Shown piece by piece: positions 8,501 to 15,472 of a DNA stretch of 51,521 nucleotides (positions are counted from its first letter, which is position 1; each line of letters begins with the position of its first letter). The DNA comes from Campylobacter taeniopygiae (GTDB lineage: Bacteria > Campylobacterota > Campylobacteria > Campylobacterales > Campylobacteraceae). The stretch lies in assembly GCF_005406225.1 (NCBI RefSeq), contig NZ_NXLY01000012.1, forward strand, positions 1 to 51,521, read 5' to 3'. The notes under the pieces are model-generated. The model did not search any database. It was not told the origin of the DNA and worked only from the letters and a program-made list of their open reading frames with translations. Made by a program: the position numbers and the translations under genes.

Positions 8501-9045
8501 CTTTACCAGGAACAGCGATTAGAATCGTTGATCCAAATACTTATGAAAACCTTAAAACAAATGAAGACGGACTCATACTCATAGGTGGTCATCAAGTTAT
8601 GGTGGGTTATCTTAACAATAAAGAAAAAACCGATGAAGTGATTAAGGAAATTGATGGCATTAGGTGGTACAATACAGGCGATAAAGGGCATCTTGACGAA
8701 GAGGGCTTCTTGTATATTGTTGATCGCTATTCTCGTTTTGCAAAAATCGGTGGTGAAATGATTTCTCTTGGAACTTTAGAAGAAGAAATAGCTAAATTTA
8801 TAAATACTGATGTGGTTAAATTCTGTGCCGTAGCTTTAGAAGATGAAAAAAAAGGAGAGCAAATCGCTTTACTTATTGAATGTGATGATGAATTTTTTGA
8901 AGGAATTTGTGAAGCGATTAAAAATTCTAACATGCCTGCCATCTTTAAACCAAGTCGCTATTTTAAAGTAGAAAAAATTCCTCTGCTTGGTTCTGGAAAA
9001 GTAGATCTAAAAGGAGCTAAAGAATTAGCGAAAAGTTTGATTTAA
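5533..9045 (+). CDS. aas: fused MFS transporter / acyltransferase / acyl-ACP synthetase (Aas-like)
   Basis: A 1170-aa three-part protein. Residues 1-415 carry about 12 membrane helices of the LplT/MFS lysophospholipid transporter type. Residues 430-620 are a PlsC-type acyltransferase with G-N-H-I-S-F-I-D (His455, Asp460) and F-P-E-G at 523. Residues about 650-1170 are an AMP-binding ligase with S-S-G-S-E-G-A-P-K-G near 813, Y-G-A-T-E-T-T-P near 954 and a C-terminal G-S-G-K-V-D-L. In E. coli, LplT and Aas are separate proteins that import lysophospholipids and reacylate them with ACP-activated fatty acids; fused forms occur in other bacteria. All three domains keep their motifs. It stands alone with its own ribosome site (AAGGA) and terminator, in an accessory stretch. 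Confidence 0.88.
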   Translation: MQKKSFLKINGILPFLLVAFINAFVDLGHKIIIQNTIYKIYEEDTQLLLTAIVNALILLPFILMLSPSGFLADKYPKNWIMKISAGFSVILTIIICACYYNGAFWTAFVFTFILGIQAALYSPSKYGFIKELVGKDFLAMGNGAVNAVSIVAILAGMAVFSLSFENLYQPTSSNDPSDVLKQVAPLGFVLIFFSLVEFYLACRLPELKTEDKELKFNKKEYLSAQLLIKNLKLIFKNKIIWLCIVGISIFWAISQLYLVTFPVFSKNELLIDNTFFVQISLGFSGIGVILGSLMAGKFSKNYIELGLIPLGAIGVFAITLCIPYFTSLITYSFLFFLFGFCGAMFIIPLNSLIQFHAKENELGKILAGNNFIQNITMLAFLVLATLFANLKLDVIYLFYFIMFVSLLGALYVIYKLPFSLIRILLNIAFLGRYRLLVEGFENIPEKGGALLLGNHISFIDWAIVQMAIPRKVYFVMERSIYSKWYIKFFLDKFGVIPVSSGGSKASLELIAEYIKNGNLVCLFPEGVLSRHGQLNEFRAGFEHVCSNLEENDGIILPFYIRGLWGSSFSRSDEEFSARNKTLSKRNVAIAFGKAMSLHSKKDEVKAKVFELSFMAWKSQCEAMHTIARLWIDNAKRNLNDIAIIDTIAGAITYRKMLSLSLILSAFIKENTQKLNIQTQRGSYAPKEECVGVLLPASFASSLVNLSVLIAQKVVVNLNFTAGEKALKAAVENAQISQIYTSRKFLEKLENKGLKLNFDENIHLIFMEDIVDNFKKQKAKILRTMLMVSILPSCILKAIFTPSKNNLAIAAILFSSGSEGAPKGIMLNNRNILSNIAQISDVLCTRNSDVILSSLPPFHAFGLTVTTFLPLLEGIKSVTFADPTDALGVAKAIAKNNVTIMCGTSTFLGIYARNKKLDALMFESLRIVVSGAEKLKNEVRSAFEMKFKKTIFEGYGATETTPVASVNLPNRFDTNYWIIHRANKEGSVGMPLPGTAIRIVDPNTYENLKTNEDGLILIGGHQVMVGYLNNKEKTDEVIKEIDGIRWYNTGDKGHLDEEGFLYIVDRYSRFAKIGGEMISLGTLEEEIAKFINTDVVKFCAVALEDEKKGEQIALLIECDDEFFEGICEAIKNSNMPAIFKPSRYFKVEKIPLLGSGKVDLKGAKELAKSLI

Positions 9046-9056
9046 AAAAACTTATT

Positions 9057-9087
9057 AATAAAGAGAAATTTATTATTCTCTTTATTT
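9057..9087 (+). terminator. terminator after the aas-like gene
   Basis: AATAAAGAGAA (9057-9067) pairs perfectly with TTCTCTTTATT (9076-9086) around an 8-nt loop, beginning 12 nt after the stop codon. The T-tract after it is short (T, then CTTAC), so strength is uncertain. Confidence 0.65.
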
Positions 9088-9146
9088 CTTACTTTCATAA
9101 TAAATACTCTTTCATCTTAAAATCAATCTAATTTTTTTATTTTTTT

Positions 9147-9154
9147 GATAAAAT
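9147..9154 (+). promoter_or_regulatory. probable -10 box for the BspA-like gene
   Basis: GATAAAAT at 9147-9154 lies about 29 nt before the ATG at 9183, following a T-rich stretch as is usual upstream of Campylobacter sigma-70 -10 boxes. No -35 is expected. This is a motif-level call. Confidence 0.35.
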
Positions 9155-9182
9155 ATTTAAAATTTACAAACAAAGGAAAAAA

Positions 9183-10901
9183 ATGATACAAGATCTAGAT
9201 ATGCAACTTTTAGATGCAATAGAAGAATTAAGAAAGGCATCAATAACAGAATTAAGGGCTAAAAGAGAGAAGGTTTTAAATCTTTTTGATCAAGGCGCAA
9301 TAATACCACAACAAGTTATTGATGATCTAGGAAAAAAATTCGGTAATAAAAAAAATGCAAAAAATAACGATGAGTATAACCGCTACCATATACTTCTTAA
9401 TCTTAGTAAAGCAGAAGATAAATCGAAATTTTTAAATGAAAATTGCAAATACACACCAAAATCAAAACCCGAATTAAAAAAACTCATCAAAGATATAAAT
9501 GTTTATTTAGGCGATCTTGATACGAGTAAAATTAAAAGTTTTAAAGATTTGTTTAGAGGGAATAAACGTAAAGATTTTAGTGGTATAGAAACTTGGGATG
9601 TGAGTAAGGTTACAGATATGGAAGGTTGTTTTTCAGGAGCTATATATTTTAACCATGATATCAGTAATTGGGATGTGAGTAAGGTTACAAATATGAAGTT
9701 TATGTTTGAACGCGCAAAAAGTTTTAATCAACCTTTAGATTCTTGGGATGTGAGTAAGGTTACAAATATGAGTTGGATGTTTAAAGAAGCACACAATTTT
9801 AATCAATCTTTGGATTCTTGGGATGTGAGCAAGGTTACAAATATGTATGAAATGTTTGAACGCGCAAAAAGTTTTAATCAACCTTTAGATTCTTGGGGTG
9901 ATAAAATAGATTTTAAAAAAGTAGATCTCTATTGTATATTTCTAGGAACAAAAATACTTAAAGACAAACAATACCCAAAATGGTTTATTGAAATAAATAA
10001 AGATGGGAAATATCAACCAAAAAATAAAGTTTCCTTGGAACATTTAATCCTAGATCTTAACATCAATCTTGGAGAAATTGACACTAGCTTGATAACTGAC
10101 ATGAGTCGTATTTTTCGAGGAATATATAATCTTTTCGATAATAAACCTATTTATGATTTTAGCGGTATAGAAACTTGGGATGTGAGCAAGGTAACGGATA
10201 TGAGTGGGATGTTTGCTGGTAATTTTATCTATGAGGAACTAGAACTTAATGTGGATCTTAGTAGTTGGGATGTGAGTAAGGTAACGGATATGAGTGGGAT
10301 GTTTCAAAGTTGTAAAAATTTTAAAGGTATAGAAACTTGGGATGTGAGTAATGTAAGAAATATGGAAGATATGTTTAAAAATTGTAAAGAATTTAATGCA
10401 GATATCAGTAAATGGGATGTGAGTAAGGTTACAGATATGAGTGGGATGTTTGATGGTTGTAAAGAATTTAATGCAGATATCAGTAAATGGGATGTGAGTA
10501 AGGTTACAGATATGAATTGGATGTTTGATGGTTGTAAAGAATTTAATGCAGATATCAGTAAATGGGATGTGAGTAATGTTGCAAAAATGAATTGGATGTT
10601 TGCTGGTTGTGAAGAATTTAATGCAGATATCAGTAAATGGGATGTGAGTAATGTAACGGATATGAATGGGATGTTTGCTGGTTGTGAAGAATTTAATGCA
10701 GATATCAGTAAATGGGATGTGAGTAATGTAACGGATATGCGTACAATGTTTAAAGGTTGCGAAGAATTTAATGCAGATATCAGTAATTGGGATGTATGCA
10801 AGGTCAAAAAGATGGAAAATATGTTTGAGGGTTGCGAAAGCTTGAAAAAAGATCTTGGATTATGGAATCTTATCGCATTTAAATTTCGAATTGAGGATTA
10901 A
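9183..10901 (+). CDS. BspA-like leucine-rich repeat (DUF285) protein
   Basis: A 572-aa protein built mainly of 25-residue DUF285 repeats of the type F-N-A-D-I-S-K-W-D-V-S-K-V-T-D-M. There are two similar halves. Each begins with a non-repeat module (L-K-K-L-I-K-D-I-N-V-Y-L-G-D-L-D-T-S near 98 and L-I-L-D-L-N-I-N-L-G-E-I-D-T-S near 285), then D-F-S-G-I-E-T-W-D-V-S and repeats, so the gene probably grew by internal duplication. Residues 1-90 are charged and helical. No signal peptide, anchor or sorting motif is visible, although BspA-like proteins are usually surface adhesins. It is either cytoplasmic or exported by an unseen route. Ribosome site AAAGGA; it stands alone. Confidence 0.85.
   Translation: MIQDLDMQLLDAIEELRKASITELRAKREKVLNLFDQGAIIPQQVIDDLGKKFGNKKNAKNNDEYNRYHILLNLSKAEDKSKFLNENCKYTPKSKPELKKLIKDINVYLGDLDTSKIKSFKDLFRGNKRKDFSGIETWDVSKVTDMEGCFSGAIYFNHDISNWDVSKVTNMKFMFERAKSFNQPLDSWDVSKVTNMSWMFKEAHNFNQSLDSWDVSKVTNMYEMFERAKSFNQPLDSWGDKIDFKKVDLYCIFLGTKILKDKQYPKWFIEINKDGKYQPKNKVSLEHLILDLNINLGEIDTSLITDMSRIFRGIYNLFDNKPIYDFSGIETWDVSKVTDMSGMFAGNFIYEELELNVDLSSWDVSKVTDMSGMFQSCKNFKGIETWDVSNVRNMEDMFKNCKEFNADISKWDVSKVTDMSGMFDGCKEFNADISKWDVSKVTDMNWMFDGCKEFNADISKWDVSNVAKMNWMFAGCEEFNADISKWDVSNVTDMNGMFAGCEEFNADISKWDVSNVTDMRTMFKGCEEFNADISNWDVCKVKKMENMFEGCESLKKDLGLWNLIAFKFRIED
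10389..10838 (+). repeat. six in-register 75-bp coding repeats
   Basis: The string GAATTTAATGCAGATATCAG starts at 10389, 10464, 10539, 10614, 10689 and 10764, exactly 75 bp apart. Each unit encodes one 25-residue DUF285 repeat. Variation is concentrated in the second half of each unit. The near-identity suggests recent expansion, so copy number may vary between strains. Older, more diverged units lie at 9590-9900 and 10160-10390. Confidence 0.95.
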
Positions 10902-10906
10902 ATATA

Positions 10907-10940
10907 ATAGTTTTGGTTAAATTAGCCAAAACTATATTTT
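10907..10940 (+). terminator. terminator after the BspA-like gene
   Basis: ATAGTTTTGG (10907-10916) pairs perfectly with CCAAAACTAT (10926-10935) around a 9-nt loop, followed by ATTTT. It starts 5 nt after the stop codon, in the 184-bp spacer before the convergent cca gene. The rest of the spacer is AT-rich with nothing recognisable. Confidence 0.75.
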
Positions 10941-11085
10941 CAATTTTTGTTTTATTTTAAACATATTTTCTTAAATTTCAAAAACTTAAGCCACAAAAAA
11001 AATAATTAAAATAACTATAAAATAATAAAGTTTTTACTATGAATTTTTATCATTATTTTGAAAATTTCTAAAAAAACATTTTATT

Positions 11086-12207
11086 TTAAGTATTTTTATT
11101 TAGTTTGATATATTCTTTAAGTTCATTTTCTTTTAATTCTTGAAGTTTTTCACCCAATGCTTTTCCAAAAAATCCAATATTTATAAGATCTTGCGTGACA
11201 ATTTTACTCTCAAATTTATTTTTATGAAGTTTAAGTTTTTTGGCCTGCTCTACCCTTTTTTCATCCCAAAGACCTAGCCATTCTTTTAAAGGCATATCAA
11301 AAGCGATCTTTGCTAATTCAAAATCATTTACATCATTCAAATAAAAAGCTTGATTTGCTTTTTTAAAATATTCTTTTTTTAGTTTAGTTTTTTTAAAAAA
11401 CACTTCTTTATCTAACTTAAAAAAATTAAGATACAGATATAAAAATAAAGCCTCATCTTTAATGATCTTTCTAGCTTCTTTAAGCAAATTTTGAAATTCT
11501 AAGCTTTTAAAATCACTTTCAAAGTTAAAAATTTCTTTTTCCAAATGAAGTTCTTGTAAGTATTTATATCCAACTTCAAGTTTTAAACTTTTAAAGAACT
11601 TATAAAGCTCAGTGTTGATTCTATCTTTACTAAGATCTTTAATATCCATATTTCGCATTAAATTTAAAGTTTCATTGGCTATTGCAAAATCAAATCTTGA
11701 AGCAAAAACAATGGCTCTTAAAATTCTCAAACTATCTTCTTGAAAACTTTGCTCATCAATGTGTCTTAAAATGCCATCTTTTAAATCTTGCAAGCCATTA
11801 TAAAAATCTAAAAAATCTCCGCTAAAAATATTGATCATCAAAGCATTTATAGTAAAATCTCGTCTTTTTGCACCTAGTTTTTCATCATTGCAAATTTTTA
11901 CTTCAAAGCCTGTATGTCCATAGGATATTTTATTTTCTGTTCTAGCGAGTGCTAAATCAAAATTGCGAAATTTATACACAAAAAAACTTTTGCCAAAGCC
12001 CTTTGCACCTAATTTTTGCATAATAGCATCAAATTGTTTTGCATCGATGTCGTAAATTTCAATATCATAATCAAAAAGTTCTAAACCCAAAAGCATATCT
12101 CTGACGCTACCACCTACTAAATAAGCTCTTTGGGTGTAAGGTTTTAAGAAATTTGCAATAAAAGCTAAATCGGAGTTATTTTTTAAGTCGATCTTCGATA
12201 TTTGCAA
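11086..12207 (-). CDS. cca: CCA tRNA nucleotidyltransferase / poly(A) polymerase family
   Basis: A 373-aa class II nucleotidyltransferase that adds or repairs the 3' CCA end of tRNAs. It shows G-G-S-V-R-D at 32-37, the metal-binding D-Y-D-I-E at 46-50, and R-R-D-F-T-I-N-A near 115, with a helical C-terminus. The only plausible start is TTG at 12207 (M-Q-I-S-K-I-D) with a weak ribosome site, which overlaps the end of ciaD by 32 bp; coupling is likely. The tRNA in this window already encodes CCA, so repair may be the main job there. The family also includes poly(A) polymerases, which cannot be separated by eye. Confidence 0.88.
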   Translation of the reverse strand: MQISKIDLKNNSDLAFIANFLKPYTQRAYLVGGSVRDMLLGLELFDYDIEIYDIDAKQFDAIMQKLGAKGFGKSFFVYKFRNFDLALARTENKISYGHTGFEVKICNDEKLGAKRRDFTINALMINIFSGDFLDFYNGLQDLKDGILRHIDEQSFQEDSLRILRAIVFASRFDFAIANETLNLMRNMDIKDLSKDRINTELYKFFKSLKLEVGYKYLQELHLEKEIFNFESDFKSLEFQNLLKEARKIIKDEALFLYLYLNFFKLDKEVFFKKTKLKKEYFKKANQAFYLNDVNDFELAKIAFDMPLKEWLGLWDEKRVEQAKKLKLHKNKFESKIVTQDLINIGFFGKALGEKLQELKENELKEYIKLNKNT

Positions 12208-12622
12208 GTAAAAACTCTAAAAAATTAGTTGTGAGATTAAGTCTTGATTCTAGATCCTCTTTTTTAACACTATTTAAGCCCTCAAAAAGAACTAAAATTC
12301 GCTCTCTGAGATTGCTAAAAAATATCTCTTCATTAAAGCTTTGAGGTTCTTGAGAAACAAAATGATAGTTTTCCTCTAAAGCATACGATAAATTTTCACT
12401 CTCCTTGCTTTGCATTGGAATTTCAATTTCTTGCTCTTTTATCGTAATAATTTCATCTTGCAAATCTTGAGGAATCTCTTCTACAACAGGTTCTTCATTT
12501 TTTTCATTAGTTTTTACGATGTCTTCTTCTTGCTGCTTTAAAATTTCACTTTGTCTTCTTTGCTCTTCCATGATGGAACTAACTTCACTGATTGTTTTTT
12601 TTGCTAAATCTTCTAAATTCAT
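12176..12622 (-). CDS. ciaD: CiaD homologue (Campylobacter invasion antigen D)
   Basis: A 148-aa acidic protein starting M-N-L-E-D-L-A-K-K-T-I-S-E-V. The middle is Glu/Gln-rich and low in complexity (about 25-95), and the C-terminal 50 residues are an ordered Leu-rich part. I place it as the homologue of Cj0788 (CiaD), reported to enter host cells, carry a MAP-kinase docking motif and promote IL-8 secretion and invasion. Supporting this is its position between a TPR-like gene and cca, as in C. jejuni. The start at 12622 is chosen because it forms an ATGA overlap with the upstream stop; an ATG at 12637 lies in frame without a usable ribosome site. There is no signal peptide, consistent with flagellar-type export. 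The identification rests on memory of the gene order and N-terminus. Confidence 0.75.
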   Translation of the reverse strand: MNLEDLAKKTISEVSSIMEEQRRQSEILKQQEEDIVKTNEKNEEPVVEEIPQDLQDEIITIKEQEIEIPMQSKESENLSYALEENYHFVSQEPQSFNEEIFFSNLRERILVLFEGLNSVKKEDLESRLNLTTNFLEFLLANIEDRLKK

Positions 12623-12864
12623 ATTTTTACCAACCATCTTTTAAATTCATTGATTTCAGTATCGCTTTTCATATTAATAAAAAAATCAAGCATTTGAGCA
12701 TTTAAATCTTTATGTTTGGATCTAAATCCACTAAGCCTGCGAACAGCATCAATAGCATTTTGATTACTAGGATCCTTTTTTAAAATATTTTTATAAATTT
12801 CTAAAGCTTCTTCCTTAAGTCCTTGTGCTTCATAAATAGACGCTTCAGTAATTGTATTTTTCAT
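12619..12864 (-). CDS. small TPR-like protein upstream of ciaD
   Basis: An 81-aa protein. The first 45 residues form one TPR-like helix pair (A-S-I-Y-E-A-Q-G-L-K-E-E-A-L-E-I-Y then D-P-S-N-Q-N-A), followed by a basic linker and a hydrophobic helix. The start at 12864 has AGGAA upstream; the TTG just before it is not needed. It overlaps ciaD by 4 nt (ATGA). It corresponds in position to Cj0787 of C. jejuni, of unknown function; a chaperone-like partner role is only a guess from the size and the coupling. Confidence 0.75.
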   Translation of the reverse strand: MKNTITEASIYEAQGLKEEALEIYKNILKKDPSNQNAIDAVRRLSGFRSKHKDLNAQMLDFFINMKSDTEINEFKRWLVKI

Positions 12865-12920
12865 CAATTTTTCCTAGTAGTTTTTTATTTATTTTAGCAA
12901 AAAGCAATTTAACCTAGCCT

Positions 12921-13499
12921 TTAATCAAACATAATGCCAATTGCTAAAATAATAATGCAAAAAGCACTTATTTTATTTAATTTATTTAAATGTTTATTCA
13001 TAAAAATTTTAAAAAAACTTCCACCTAAAGCATATAAATTTAATGAACAAAATTCAATCAATAAAATCATGCTAGTTAAAAACAGCACACTAGTATGAAA
13101 TCTTAAAAATGAAGGCAATATCGATAAAATAAAAATCCAAGTTTTTGGATTTGTAATCGAAGTAATAAAACCTTGAAAAACTAGAGAAAATTTAGCCTTT
13201 TTGGTGATTTTAGTTTCATGAATTTTAGCATGAGATTTAATCAAATTAAAAGCCACATAAAAAAGATACAAGGCTCCAAATATTTTAAAAATTTTAAATA
13301 AATTGGCATGTTGAGAAATAAAATTTGCACCAAAAGCACAGCAAATAACAATAATAGCCAAGCCGAATAATTCCCCAATCATCATCCATAAAACATTTTT
13401 ATAACCCAAAGAAAGGCCTAGAGAAAAAGCAAGGTTCATGCATAAACCTGGGAGTAAAGAAACACTCGCAAAAGTAAAGATAAATAACAAATAATCCAT
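12921..13499 (-). CDS. LysE/RhtB-family amino-acid exporter
   Basis: A 192-aa membrane protein with about six hydrophobic helices and the N-terminal pattern of the LysE family (L-L-F-I-F-T-F-A-S-V-S-L-L-P-G, then A-F-S-L-G-L-S-L-G-Y-K). The family P-G-P-N signature is here P-G-L-C-M-N, and near residue 118 N-P-K-T-W-I-F matches the second conserved LysE segment. The start at 13499 places the first helix at the usual distance; an upstream TTG at 13523 would overlap the preceding gene. Its substrate cannot be read. It lies between the nap cluster and the TPR/ciaD pair, where I do not recall such a gene in C. jejuni NCTC 11168, so it may be an insertion or lineage-specific. Confidence 0.78.
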   Translation of the reverse strand: MDYLLFIFTFASVSLLPGLCMNLAFSLGLSLGYKNVLWMMIGELFGLAIIVICCAFGANFISQHANLFKIFKIFGALYLFYVAFNLIKSHAKIHETKITKKAKFSLVFQGFITSITNPKTWIFILSILPSFLRFHTSVLFLTSMILLIEFCSLNLYALGGSFFKIFMNKHLNKLNKISAFCIIILAIGIMFD

Positions 13500-13500
13500 T

Positions 13501-13686
13501 TTATTGTTTTGTTTTAGAATCAAAAAGCTCTTCTATATACTTACTTCTTTCATCTTTCAAACTAGAATTCATTTCTTGTTTGATTTCCTTTTGTGTTTCG
13601 ATTTTACTATTTTCATCACTAAAATATAAATAATCTATTCCAAAAATAACACCTACGATGATCAACAAAGGGATTAAAAATATCAT
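13501..13686 (-). CDS. small membrane-anchored protein after napD
   Basis: A 61-aa protein. Residues 2-17 form one hydrophobic helix (M-I-F-L-I-P-L-L-I-I-V-G-V-I-F-G) and the rest is charged and probably a coiled helix. It follows napD by 12 nt and corresponds by position to Cj0786 of C. jejuni, a small hydrophobic protein at the end of the nap operon. Function unknown. A role in assembly or anchoring of Nap is suggested only by linkage. Confidence 0.7.
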   Translation of the reverse strand: MIFLIPLLIIVGVIFGIDYLYFSDENSKIETQKEIKQEMNSSLKDERSKYIEELFDSKTKQ

Positions 13687-13698
13687 TTTTCACCTTTT

Positions 13699-14034
13699 TT
13701 AAATTTTATTAAAAATGCTACCGTAATATTTTATATTTTCAGCTTTTTCATTTTTTTCTATTGTTTCTATCGCGCCACTATCTATAGCTTTTTGCATATC
13801 CTCATCCAAATCCTGATAAGAAAAAACCATATTAATGCTGATTATATTTGGCAATTGTTCTAGCATTTTATAAGAATTTAATTCATCTTCTAATTTTTCA
13901 CTTTCAATCACAACTATAATTTTTTCATTTTCACAAAGCTCTACTGAACAAAAAGGAATTTCAGAAATAGCTTTTTTTAAATCATCTACAAATTCTTCTT
14001 TTGCCGTAATTAAAACACTAGAAAGATTATTCAT
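13699..14034 (-). CDS. napD: NapD, chaperone for NapA maturation
   Basis: A 111-aa cytoplasmic protein. The family binds the Tat signal of NapA and holds back export until the Mo cofactor is inserted. The beginning N-L-S-S-V-L-I-T-A-K fits the NapD beta-strand start (S-S-V-L/V), and E-K-I-I-V-V-I-E-S is the middle strand of the ferredoxin-like fold. It is longer than E. coli NapD (about 87 aa) because of an acidic C-terminal tail. The start at 14034 has AGGAG 5 nt upstream and overlaps napL by 8 nt; the preceding TTG is rejected. Confidence 0.8.
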   Translation of the reverse strand: MNNLSSVLITAKEEFVDDLKKAISEIPFCSVELCENEKIIVVIESEKLEDELNSYKMLEQLPNIISINMVFSYQDLDEDMQKAIDSGAIETIEKNEKAENIKYYGSIFNKI

Positions 14035-14941
14035 CAATACTCCTAAATATTATGGTATCCCCAAAACCTGAAATGATAAAATCTTTATTATTTAAAAAAA
14101 TAATAAATTCACTCATCAAATTTTTATTATTAAAAGTTTTAATAGTTTTAAAATCATCCGTGTTAAAAACTTCGCTAATTCCAGCTTCATTATCGCTATA
14201 AACTGCTAATTCTCCATTAGGACTTAAAGCACAAGCATAAATTAAAAAATCTTTTTGTAAAAATCTTTGCTCTTCGTTTTTTATAATCCCTACACGCCTA
14301 TCCGTTCCACAACTTAAAATAACATTATTTTTAAAATCTACTTGATAAATATTATCCTTATGTATTTTATCATAGTTTTTCAGTATTTTCCAATTTTTCA
14401 AATCAAAAAGCTTGACTTCTCCACTCTCAAAACCTGCAACTAGTTTATTTTTGTCTTCGCTTAACATCACATCATTAAGACTAGAATAAGAAAAATTAAA
14501 ATTTTTTATATGATTTAAATTTTTATCAATCAATTCTATTTCAGAACCAATAGAGATTAAAAGGTAAGTATCTTCATCGATAAAAAATGCTTTTATTATA
14601 CTACTTTCTTCAAGTTTCTTTGTTTGCAAACTCTCTTTATAAAAACTTAAATTTTTAGAGCCAAAATCACCCTCGCTGAGTATTAAAAGTCTGTTTTTTA
14701 AAATATCAATATTATAAATTTTGGCAAATTCATCGCCATAATAATTTTTAATTTTTGGAAAAGATAAAAGCTCTTTCAAACTTTTATCTTTGATATTATA
14801 TAGTAAAATTTCACCTTTATCAGTGCCTATATATAAGTTTTGCTTATCAAGTTTTAAAGCTGTTATATTTGAATTTATTTTCAACTCATAAGCATAAGAC
14901 GAAACACAAAAAAGACACAAAATAAAAAGAAATTTTTTCAT
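14027..14941 (-). CDS. napL: NapL, periplasmic beta-propeller protein of the Nap operon
   Basis: A 304-aa protein with a signal peptide (M-K-K-F-L-F-I-L-C-L-F-C-V-S-S-Y-A) and WD40-like repeats (L-Y-I-G-T-D-K-G-E-I-L-L-Y-N, K-L-V-A-G-F-E-S-G-E-V-K-L-F-D). napL is typical of epsilonproteobacterial nap operons, lying between napB and napD as here. Its exact role is not established; it is thought to assist Nap activity or maturation. It begins 9 nt after napB without a strong ribosome site, so coupling is likely. Confidence 0.82.
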   Translation of the reverse strand: MKKFLFILCLFCVSSYAYELKINSNITALKLDKQNLYIGTDKGEILLYNIKDKSLKELLSFPKIKNYYGDEFAKIYNIDILKNRLLILSEGDFGSKNLSFYKESLQTKKLEESSIIKAFFIDEDTYLLISIGSEIELIDKNLNHIKNFNFSYSSLNDVMLSEDKNKLVAGFESGEVKLFDLKNWKILKNYDKIHKDNIYQVDFKNNVILSCGTDRRVGIIKNEEQRFLQKDFLIYACALSPNGELAVYSDNEAGISEVFNTDDFKTIKTFNNKNLMSEFIIFLNNKDFIISGFGDTIIFRSIDE

Positions 14942-14950
14942 TTTATTGTT

Positions 14951-15472
14951 TTATTTTACACCCTCATTAATCACATCAATCAAATTTGAATGACTTTTCA
15001 ATTTTTCATTTTTAAATTCAGGTTTAAAACTATTGCCCACTAAAGGTTTAGCATCGCTTTGTGGTACATGACATTGAGTACAATTAAAACGCGCATCACT
15101 GATGTTATCTTTAGTGCTTTTATTGTGTCTAAAATCATAATAATGGCTTGCTGGAAGTGGAGTTGCACCCACATCTTTAGCGATAGATTTATCATGACAG
15201 CTTAAGCAGGTATTATTATCCTTTGTAATAGGAAGCATATCTGCAATCGCATGTGGGATAAGAGGTGGAGCATTTTCATAAGATCTTTCAAAACGAGTCG
15301 ATTCTCCAGGTTGCAAATTGGTATAATTTGCTTCCACTAAGGAAACTTTATCTTCATTTTCCAAACTTACTTTTCTAAGTCCAATTTGTTCAGAACTCAA
15401 TCCATTATTAACCCCGCATGCAACCAAAAAAAGAGTTGCCGCAGCTGAAAGTAAAATAATTTTCTTTTTCAT
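14951..15472 (-). CDS. napB: NapB, dihaem cytochrome c of nitrate reductase
   Basis: A 173-aa small subunit that passes electrons to NapA. It has two c-type haem sites, C-L-S-C-H at 89-93 and C-T-Q-C-H at 131-135. H74 (L-I-P-H) and H110 (A-S-H-Y-Y) are candidate axial ligands. The N-terminus ends in L-F-L-V-A-C-G, which looks like a lipobox, so the protein may be lipid-anchored where textbook NapB is soluble. The ATG at 15472 overlaps the napH stop (TGATG). The order follows napH, as in other campylobacters. Confidence 0.93.
   Translation of the reverse strand: MKKKIILLSAAATLFLVACGVNNGLSSEQIGLRKVSLENEDKVSLVEANYTNLQPGESTRFERSYENAPPLIPHAIADMLPITKDNNTCLSCHDKSIAKDVGATPLPASHYYDFRHNKSTKDNISDARFNCTQCHVPQSDAKPLVGNSFKPEFKNEKLKSHSNLIDVINEGVK

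Noticed and set aside
10304..10807. Long repetitive open frame on the minus strand
   Set aside because: It is the shadow of the 75-bp coding repeats of the BspA-like gene.
10389..10838. Regular repeats as a CRISPR array
   Set aside because: The period is 75 bp with no unique spacers, the units are in frame, and each encodes a DUF285 repeat.
13499..13523. Longer LysE start (TTG)
   Set aside because: It would overlap the previous gene and push the first helix away from the family position.
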